Part shown: positions 22,071 to 32,600 of the stretch, one piece after another
Layout: each line of letters begins with the position of its first letter
How positions within the stretch are numbered: the first letter of the stretch is position 1
DNA from: Anolis sagrei
Taxonomy: Eukaryota > Chordata > Lepidosauria > Squamata > Anolidae
DNA length: 64,000 nucleotides
Reading direction: 5' to 3'
Assembly (NCBI RefSeq): GCF_037176765.1
Contig: NC_090027.1
Span: 34,947,046-35,011,045 of the forward strand
Position numbers and translations under genes: made by a program
Notes under the pieces: generated by a model
The model's database searches: none
Told to the model about the DNA's origin: nothing
Seen by the model: only the letters and a program-made list of their open reading frames with translations

Positions 22071-25000
22071 GGCTTTTAAACAGATGGCTATCTGTTGGGC
22101 GTGCTTTGAATGCAATTTTCCTGCTTCTTGGCAGGGGGTTGGACTGGATGGCCGATGAGGTCTCTTCCAACTCTGTGGTTCTATGATTCTATGAGGAGAG
22201 GTGTCAGGAAGAAAACCCCAAGGCAGGAAAGGGCAAAGCTTAACCCCATCTAAGCTATTAGACTACAACTCCCAGCAGTCTTGAAGCCAGCCTCATCCAA
22301 TTGGAGTGGCATCCCCAGCAACACCTGGAAGATTGCCTTTTTTGCTCATGCCCTAGATTTCTGGATCTGGACAATGTAATGAAGCAGTCGCATGGACTAG
22401 AAATCAGTGAATACGACCAAAGGCAGAACTGGCACTGCCAGGTGTGGTGGGACCATAAGGCAGGTGCCTGTTGTCTTCCCAAGCCTGTGCTCTACCATCT
22501 TGCCCAACCTTCTCTCCCCACAACAGGAAGAGAACAAAGGAATTCGCTTAGCTTTCTTTGTTTACGTCTTTGCCGAGAGGGTTGGGGAAGCGGAATAGTG
22601 CAACTTCAGCACATCTGACAATGCCTGTGAATAGTGCAAAGAAAGGGATTTTTGTTTCCTTCCTTTCTGGTCTCATCTTCCTATGTAAGCCATAGGAATG
22701 TGTGTATGTCCTCAAAAGTCCATACACACCTTAACACACCTTAACAACTAAAAGTGATTAGATTAAGTTGCAACTCTACGGAAAGTGTTCATCTTGTGCC
22801 TGCATAGCAATCCACTGATTGCAATATCCAAGCATACAGTTACATTTTTTTTCTAATTTGTGATATTTCTCTACTGTTGTGTGTGTGTGTGTATGTGTAT
22901 AGGGCAGTAGTTCTCAACCTTCCTCATGCCGCGACCCCTTAATATAGTTCCTCATGTTGTGGTGACCCCCCAACCATAACATTATTTTCATTGCTACTTC
23001 ATAACTGGAATATTGTTACTGTTATGAAACATAATACTTGATACACCCATATTTGAATACTTGGGGTATGGATTGATTTTGTCATTTGGGTGTCGTTGCT
23101 GGGATTTATAGTTCACCTACAATAAAAGAGCATTCTGAACTCCACCAGCGATGGAATTGAACCAAATTTGCACACAGAACTCCCCTGACCAACAGAAAAT
23201 ACTGGAAGGATTTGGTGGGCATTGACCTTGAGTTTTGGACTTGTTCACCTACATCCAGAGAGCGCTGTGGACTCAAACAATGATGGATCTGGACCAAACT
23301 TGGCACAAATATTCAATATGCTCAAATGTTAGCACTGGTAGAGTTTGGGTGGAAATAGACCTTGACATTTGGGAGTGGTGGTTGCTGGGATTTATAGTTC
23401 ATCTACAATCAAAGAGCATTCTGAACTCCACCAGTGATGGAATTGAACCAAACTTTGCACACAGATCTCTCAGGACCAACAGAAAATACTGGAAGGGTTT
23501 AGCGAGCATTGATCTTGAGTTTTGGACTTGTAGTTCACCTACACCCAGAGAGCACTGTGGACTCAAATCAAATCAAATCATTTATTTCGGTCATTGACCA
23601 GCACAGACTGTGGACTCAAACAATGATGGATCTGGACCAAACTTGGCACAAATATCCAATATGCTCAAATGTTAACACTGGTGAAGTTTGGGGGAAAATA
23701 GACCTTGACATTTAGAAGTGGTAGTTGCTGGGATTTATAGTTCACCTACAATCAAAGAACATTCTGAACCACACCAACGATAGAATTGGGCCAAACTTTT
23801 CTGGCACAATTCCGATGTTTTCCGATGGTCTTTGGTGACCACTCTGACACCCCCTTGTGATTCCCCCCCCCCCCCCAGGGATCCTGATCTCCATGTTGTG
23901 AAACACTAGTATAGGAAATGCATTATTTGTTCAGAATTGCATGTTGTTCAAGGTGAACACACTGGGGAGGGGACACTGTATTTAAAGACTGCTTAAATAC
24001 AGTGTCCCCTCCCCAAGCAGACACCTTCAAGCTTTAAATCTAGAGCAAGGACTCAAGAGAACAATGCTCCATAGTGTCCACCAATCCTCATTCCTGTAAT
24101 GAAACCAGAAGATACCTCTATTGTTCTGCTGAATGCCAAATCCAACTTTATAGATTTCAGTTTTTTAAGCCATGCACTTGGTATTGAAATGGCTACTGGG
24201 TCAGCTCTTCGGAAGCCCTTTCGATGGCAAAGTACAAGATCCATCCTTCCTACCTTCCCTATGGGGTTACTCAAGAAGGCAATACAAAAGTGATGAGGGA
24301 AATATAGTTCCCCCCCCCCCCAAAGATATACTAATCTTGGAAATGCAAATAGGGAATGATTACACCTTTTAGAGTAGCATGCTTATGAGAATTTTATTTG
24401 GATGTCATCCTAACAAGATATTGCAAAGGGGTGAAAATGCACGTCCATATTCCTTTGTTAATTCTAAGCATATCCCAAATGCTTTGAGGCTTTGTGGAGC
24501 ACTTCAAACCTGGCATTGAATGAGGATCCGCACTCCCCATAACTATAAATCCCTAGATTGTGTGCGTTACATACTCTACTTTCAGTTGGTACTTCCCCCG
24601 CCCCCCTTGCACATTGCATTAGCAAGCTTCATATCCATGCACAAATTGCATGAGAAATGTAGAAGTGCTTTTAGCATCCTATTTTAAAAAACCCTTTAAT
24701 GTAAACGAAACCCTAAAGCAAAGTGCCAACTTCATGGCTCAGATAATCTCTGGTGTTTTCCATGACAAACGGGTATTTAGGGAGGCTACTGACATAGTTC
24801 ACTTGGCACCAAAGAACTGCTAATATTGGATGTCACTTGGAAAGGATATATTCAGTATTACACATATGTATGTTTTTTGGAAAAGAAAATGTTCCAACTG
24901 TTGAGTGATATTCACTTCTCAAACCTTGGCGTCAGATACTTAAGTGGATGCATTAGAACTGCAGAAGTCTACAATTCTGTTAGGCGGGTGGAAAATGCAC

Positions 25001-28000
25001 CTTTTTGGGTTCATAACGTAAGGGCAAATATTCTTGTCTCTTGCGGTTTTGGAAAAGAACAGGGTGAAATGGTTTGGGGCTTCTTGTGGTACAGCATGCT
25101 CTTATTGGAGCTTTTAATTATTCAATTATTCAAATATTATGCTTGCATTTGAAAATATTGTGAGTTTTCAGCCTATACATTCCGATGAAGAAAACGAAAG
25201 TGACAGTGGCATGGTTTTTCATATTCCCAAAAGGGTTCAAAACTTTGCATTTGCATGATGCGTATTTGTCTCGAGATGCTAAAATGACAAAAGCCTGGCA
25301 AGTTACTCTTAAGGCTTTCTTGTGTTGTCTTTAAAGGGTAACAAATAAATACATGATATGCCATTGCATAAAATTATAATTACATTGGTATATTCCCCAT
25401 GCCTATTTGGAAGCAGCCCAGAAGTTTCCAGACCAAGAATGTGCAAACCATTTGCTAATTGTTGACCTCTTGTCTTCCAGAAATCTTTCTGATTGTTTTT
25501 ATGACCTAGATACATCTATCCATCCTTGAATGTTATCTTTATTTTTAACTATCTGCTTTCAAGATACAAAAGAATCCACTATTCTGTGTTAGCTACTTAT
25601 TAAGTAAAGTACACTCTTAGTTAACCAGAATTCATGCAAATAGGACTCCCAAGCAACTGGGGGAAAAAATCAAAGGAATAATCCTTAAAATAAAAAAGTG
25701 TTTTGTAATGCAAAAAATAGGAAGACTGTTCCATTAAATTACATTTGTCTTTAAGGTAAAGGTAAAGGTTTTCCCCTGACATTAAGTCCAGTCATGTCCA
25801 ACTCTGGGGATTGGTGCTCGTCTGCATTTTTAAGCCGAAGAGCTGGAATTGTCCATAGACACCTCCAAGGTCATGTGGCTGGCATGACTGCAAGGAGCAC
25901 CATTACCTTCCCACTGGAGCAGTACCTATTGATCTACTCACATTTGCATGTTTTCGAACTGCTAGGTTGGTAGAAGCTGGGGCTAGCAGCAGAAGTTCAT
26001 ACAACTCCCCGGATTTGAACCTGCAACCTTACAGTCAGCAAGTTTAGCAGCTCAGCGGTTTAACCCACTGCACCACCGGACATCTTTACTTGTCTGAATT
26101 TCTTTTTTATTATTATAGTTCAATACTCATATCAAATTAATAAAACGTTTGTGGTGTACTATAGAATTGAGTATAGTATTATTTAGGCCTACTTTTAATT
26201 GAAACTCTCACGCAACCAGAAACTAGTTATCCGGTATCTAGCAATTCCCATGGATGATGAGAGTCTACAGTATCTGGCTGGTCCTCCATGTTAGAGACTT
26301 CTAGGAGAAGTGTTGCTGCTCTTCTAGGTTAGCCTTAAATGCTGTGGATTAAGAATATTTACATGGATTTTATGAATATGGCCTCTCTAATTATAGATCT
26401 GGTTTACTTCCCCCAGAAACTGACCACAGAGTTGCAACGGAGATTCCCAGAGAAGTGAAAGAATTATATAGTGCTTTTATTTTTCACAAAGGAGCCCCCA
26501 GTGGTGCAATGGTTTAAATCCTTGTGCCAGCTGGACTGTTGACCAAAAAGTCGGCAGTTCAAATCTGGGAAGCAGGGTGAGCTCCCATCTGTCAGCTCCA
26601 GCTTCCAATATAGAGACATGAGAGAAGCCTCCCACAGGATGATAAAACATCTGTGCGCCCCCTGGGCAATGTCCTTGCAGATAGCCCATTCTCTCACACC
26701 AGAAGCGACTTGCAGTTTCTCAAGTTGCACCTGACACAGAAAAAAATTCACATCTTTCCAATTTTGATCCTAACTCAAGAGAGCTGACTCTACATAGTAA
26801 ATGAGTAACTTCAACTGCCTTATTCCTACCAAACATGAAAGACGAGTCATTCACTTATGCTCTGATTCATCCAATTTTTCCCTATCAGTATAAGTACTGG
26901 CCCATTTTTGTCCACAGTTTTCCTCTTGTCCAGTAAATGTCTTTCAATCTTTGGTCCACTAATTTCTCCCCTTGGCTTTTAAATAGGAATATTCAAGCCA
27001 TGGGCAGTGTGCCAACACAATTATGGTATTAAGCAACATTATGTGTTGTCCTTCTATGATTTTATGTAGACCCTAAAGAAGGACTCGGGGCTGTATTTGA
27101 ACACCATCTCTGTTTAGAAACTCTTTTATCCCCAATTGGGAAAAAAATAACTTTTAGCATTTATGCCCTGATTCTGGATTATATAATGTCCAGTTGGTTG
27201 GCTGTGATCCACATGTATACCAAATATATCAGTTTTAATTTTAGCCCCAAAAATTGAAAGCAAATCAAAGTAATGTCTGAAATGTCAAAAAGGTGTAAAA
27301 ATTGGAGACCTTTGCAGAGAAAGAAGGAATGGCACATATGTAATCTGTAAAGCACTGGCTGGTTCAGCCCAAGGTTATTATTAAATACAGATTATTGGGA
27401 TCAGCACACAAGGAGGGCAGCTTTTACAAATCCTGTTATTTAATCCATTCTCAATGAATGCCAGCAATTAATCAAAAGCTTTATTTTTCATTGAGAACGA
27501 GGAGATGCTTAACTAACAGATTGCTCTTTGTCATTCCTCCTCTGTCTGTGGGCGCATCTACACTGTGGAATGAATGCAGTGCGACACCACTTTATTTCCC
27601 ATGGCATAGTGCTATGGAATCTTGAGATCTGTAGTTTGGCTAAAGACCTTGTAAAACTACAACACCAATATTTCTGTAGCATAGAGTCATGGCGTTTAAA
27701 GTGGTGCCGAACTGCATTCATTCTACAGTGCAGACACATCCTTTGTGTTTGTGTACCTCTACTCTCCACGTGTGTCTCTCATGTGTCTCTCAACCCCACT
27801 GTATCTATTCACACATGCAATCTAATCCCTGGAATCTGGTCAAAGGTCATTTAATCAAATACAAAGTTTGCAAACTTTGTGTTTTGTTTCTTTTTGTTCG
27901 TTTGTTTTAATGCACTACAACTGTTTGGTTTGCTCCTGACATGATAAATAAATATCCCTGTCCCTTTTGTATCTGCAGTCGGCGTCTGCTCCGCAGTTTG

Positions 28001-28396
28001 CGTTGAAGTGCCATCGGAGAAGCAGGCAGTGCAGGGTTCACGCATGAAGCTCATGTGCATCTCCTGCATGAAGCGAGAAGAGGTTTCCGCCAACACGGTG
28101 GTCAAATGGTTCTACAAGGCTGAAGGGGGCCAAGATATTCCTGTAAGTAACCTTTGGATTATACAAGCTTGATGAGATGAGAAATCAAAAAGGGATTTCA
28201 AGAATATACCATATTGTCATCTTTCCTTTCAGGGGGGAATCCTAGAGTACATCTACACTATAGAATTAATACACTTTAGCTGCTATGTCTCAATGCTAAG
28301 GAATCCCGGAAGTTGCAGTTTAATGAGGTGCCAGCTCTCTTAAGATAGAAAAGGCTAAGACCTTGTCAAACACTTGAAGTGATGTCAAACTCAATA

Positions 28397-28429
<33 letters not shown>

Positions 28430-29598
28430 CCCAAATGTAGACTCTGCAAAGAAGCACAGATCCCAAGGGTAGACTCTGCAAGGAAGCAATGAAACAATAG
28501 ATCCCATCCTCAGCTGCTGTAAAAACATCGCACAGACAGACTCCAAGCAGAGGCATAACACCATTGCTCAGATGATTCATTGGAACTTCTGCCACAAATA
28601 CCATCTGCCTGCAACAAAGAACTCGTGGGATTCTGGGCACCACAATTCAAGAGAGATATTGACAAGCTGGAATGTGTCCAGAGGAGGGAGACTAAAATGA
28701 TCAAGGGTCTCGAGAACAAGCCCTATGAGGAGCGGCTTAAGGAGCTGGGCATGTTTAGCCTGAAGAAGAGAAGGCTGAGAGGAGATATGATAGCCATGTA
28801 TATGTGAGAGGAAGCCACAGGGAGGAGGGAGCAAGCTTGTTTTCTGCTTCCCTGGAGACTAGAACACGGAACAATGGCTTCAAACTACAAGAAAGGAGAT
28901 TCCATCTGAACACGAGGAAGAACTTCCTGACTGTGAGAGCCGTTCAGCAGTGAAACTCTCTGCCTCAGAGTGTGATGGAGGCTCCTTCTTTGGAAGCTTT
29001 TAAACAGAGGCTGGATGGCCATCTGTCAGGGGTGATTTGAATGCAATATTCCTGCTTCTTTGCAGGGGGTTGGACTGGGGTCTCTTCCAACTCTTTGATT
29101 CTATGATTCTATGATCACAAGTTGGAAAAAGGTACAGAGAATGAACACGTCAAGCTACTCTGGAACTTTCGAATTCAGACAGACAGAATTTTGGAGAATA
29201 ATTCTCCTGACCTCACAATCGTGTTATAAAACAAAGTATGGATTGTCGATGTTGCAATCCCAGGCGACAGCAGGATTGAAGAGAAACAACTGAAAAAGCT
29301 GACATGATATAAGGATTTAAAGATCGAACTGCAAAGACGCTGGCACAAGCCAGTCAAGGTGGTCCCAGTGGTGATTGGCACACTGGGTGCAGTGCCTGAA
29401 GACCTTTGCATGTACTTAAACAGAACTGGTGCTGACAAAATCACCATCTGCCAGCTGCAAAAGGCCACCTTACTGGGATCTACACACATTATTCGCTGAT
29501 ACATCACACAGTCCTAGACACTTGGGAAGTGTCCGACGTGTGATCCAAAACAACAGCCAGTGATCTTGTCTGCTGTGGACTCATCTTGTTGTGTTTCA

Positions 29599-29637
<39 letters not shown>

Positions 29638-32600
29638 TTATATTTATTTATATTCTGCCCTATCTCCTCAAGGGGACTCAGGGTGGATCACAGTATACAT
29701 ACACGGCAAACATTCAATGATGTTATGAATAGGACAAAGACAAACAGAACAGAAAGGGAAAAAACATGTGTTGACATCCAGCTTTTTGGCACCTTGGAGG
29801 TTGTGCTCGAATCCAGCCACAGGAGAGTGCTGTTGCTTTATCCTCTATGACAAAGAACCATCAGGAATTCCTCCTTTCTTTTGGTCACTGGACATTTTTC
29901 TGAACTTTTTCTTTTTGGTGTCGTAAAATACCTCCCCCGCTTCTTTTAGTGGTACCTAATTTCTCTATTTATAAGACAAGCTGTTTTCAAACTGCTTAGG
30001 TAAACAGTAAGCTTGGCTGACAGTCAGGAGCTCATGCTGACCTAGGGATTCGAACTGGCAACCTTTTGGTTGGGAGATCTTATCATTAGTGGTGATTTGG
30101 TAGCTGTGCTAAAGCCTGGCATTCTCCAGTGTAGAACCACCCTTTGTGACATTTCTGAATCTCATAACTTATTTCCCATGCTCTAAATTATCTCCTCTTT
30201 CTTTTCTTCTTTAAATGATCCTTATAACTGGTGATGGGGAAAGATTAAGAAATGTGATCATTTAGGAGAGGAAACTTCAGGGTTATTCTCTAAGGGCCCA
30301 ACCATTACAACTCTATGAATATTCTTTAGTAGCCATGACTCCATTTTGTGGATTCTTAAGGTTTGCATCTCGAATACTTAGACGTATTAAACAGTGGATT
30401 CTGCAAATTCTAGGATTCCATAGCATATAACCAAACCATCACAAAAAGAGACAGAACCTTGGTACTATAGTTGTACAGCATAAAAGTACAAGGGAAAATA
30501 TTAAATGACATTATTGGTGATTGGAAGTGACTGCCTTCTTCCTTTCCCTGCAGATCTATGAGTACAGAAATGAGAAGCGGGAACTTGACAGCCGCTTCCG
30601 TGGCCGGCTCCAGTGGAATGGCAGCGCCGACATGCAGGACGTGTCCATCTCCGTACTCAACATCAGCCTGAATGATTCAGGGATCTACACCTGCAACATC
30701 ACTCGGGAGTTCAACTTTGAGGGCCATCGTCCGCTCTATACCCGAACGACGCTGATCCACCTCACAGTACTAGAGGATGGTATGATGGGGCAATCCCTTC
30801 CATCAGGGCTTCCTAATTAGGGACTCCCCTAATCCTGGGTTTTCAGGAAAGATTGCCATGAGTCCCACAAGAAGTTGGGTTTCTTTTTGAACTTTAGAGA
30901 TAATACTTTTTATGAAAAAGTTTCTTGAGGCCTGAAAATTATTTTAAGGGTTCCCCTATAGTAAAAAGACTATGAGAACGTCTACTCTGGCCAGTAAATC
31001 TGGGGCTAGTTTGGAACAGAAACGCTTCGGATTGGTCCCGGAGGCAGCCACATGCAACGCATCATCCTGAACCTGCTGTTATGGTGGGTTAAGATAACGT
31101 TGGTCCTGGTAGACTATCACTTCACCATTCTCAGCTGGCCACAAAATTCCATGTGAGCTCCTGACCATCATACTGAGCTCTGCGGCCAGCTGGGAATGGC
31201 TATGGCAGTGACATGGCCATGATCCATCCCTCTTTCCCAGTGCTGATAAGCACTAGGAAAATGGTACAGTGGTGGTGCCCCATGTGGACAGTGGAAAGGT
31301 CTAAATTGCTCCTTATCCTGCTGTCCACACCATCCAAAAACTACAGGGAGACTCTAGAGCAGTGGTCCTCAACCTTTGGTCCTCCAGGTGTTTGGGACTT
31401 CAACTCCCAGAAATCCCAGACAGCTTACAAGCTGTTAGGAATTATGGGGGGGGGGGGGGGGTGAAGTCCAAAACAGCTGGAGGACCAAAGGTTGAGAATC
31501 ATTGCTCTAGAGGTTAATTTATTTATTTGCTCAGAACAGCTAACAGCAAAAATTCAATGCTATACAATACAAGAAATAACATCATAAAAACCACATACAT
31601 ATTAAATAAGATCTAAATGTGTATAAAAACAGTTCAACAAGTTAAAAGCATCATCCAACTCATCATCAAACTCAATCCAATTGTTGTTGTCCATTACCAC
31701 TTAAGCTGTGCTGGATCATCCATCATCAATCTGCAAATGCCTGATTCCACAGCCAGGACTTTAGCTGCTTCCTGAAGGACAGGAGGGAGGGGCCAGAGAG
31801 ATTGTTCCATAGCCGGGGGAACCACCACAGAGAAGACCCTGTCTCTCATCCCCACCAAACGCAACTGCGAAGGTGGTGGGACCGAGAGCAGGGCCTCTCT
31901 GGAAGATCTTAACATCCTTGATGGTTTATAGGAAGAGGTGCGTTCGGATAGATTTAAGCAAATTTCAGGGCACCCCCAACATTTACTAGTATTTAAAAAA
32001 TACTCTGAAATTACAACAGCAAAAGAACAGAGAGGAAACGATCAGGCACATCTAATAACCTCTCAACAAAACATTCCCCCAGGCACCAACAAGCCACACC
32101 AAACAACTGCCAGGCCATCAAATGCTAATCAAGGTGGTCAGTTGAAACATTCACACCTAGCTCCAACAGACAAGAGTTCTTTGTTCTACTCTGATCATTC
32201 CACAGATATATAAACCCTTTTTCCTAGTTCCAACAGACCTCACTACCTCTGAGGATTCCTGCCATAGATGCAGGCGAAACATAAGGAGAAAATGCCTCTA
32301 GAACATGGTCATATAGCCCGAAAAAACCTACACCAATCCAGGAAAAGTTTAACTTTGGAACTGAAAGGTGCTGTAATTTTCCAACTGGCACAGTGTGCCC
32401 TATAAAATAACTAGGTCTGTCCAGTGCTGCCTACTTAGAAGACTCAAAAGGTTAAACCACAAATAAGAAAAGCTGGCAATTCAGTTTCTTCATGATAGAT
32501 CTTCAGGGTTATTTTTTAAGTAACACAAAGCTATCAAAGCTCAAAGGTAAAGCAGACTTGGCTCCAAAGTAGGGCAAAGTCTGCTGGATCCCATGGAGAG

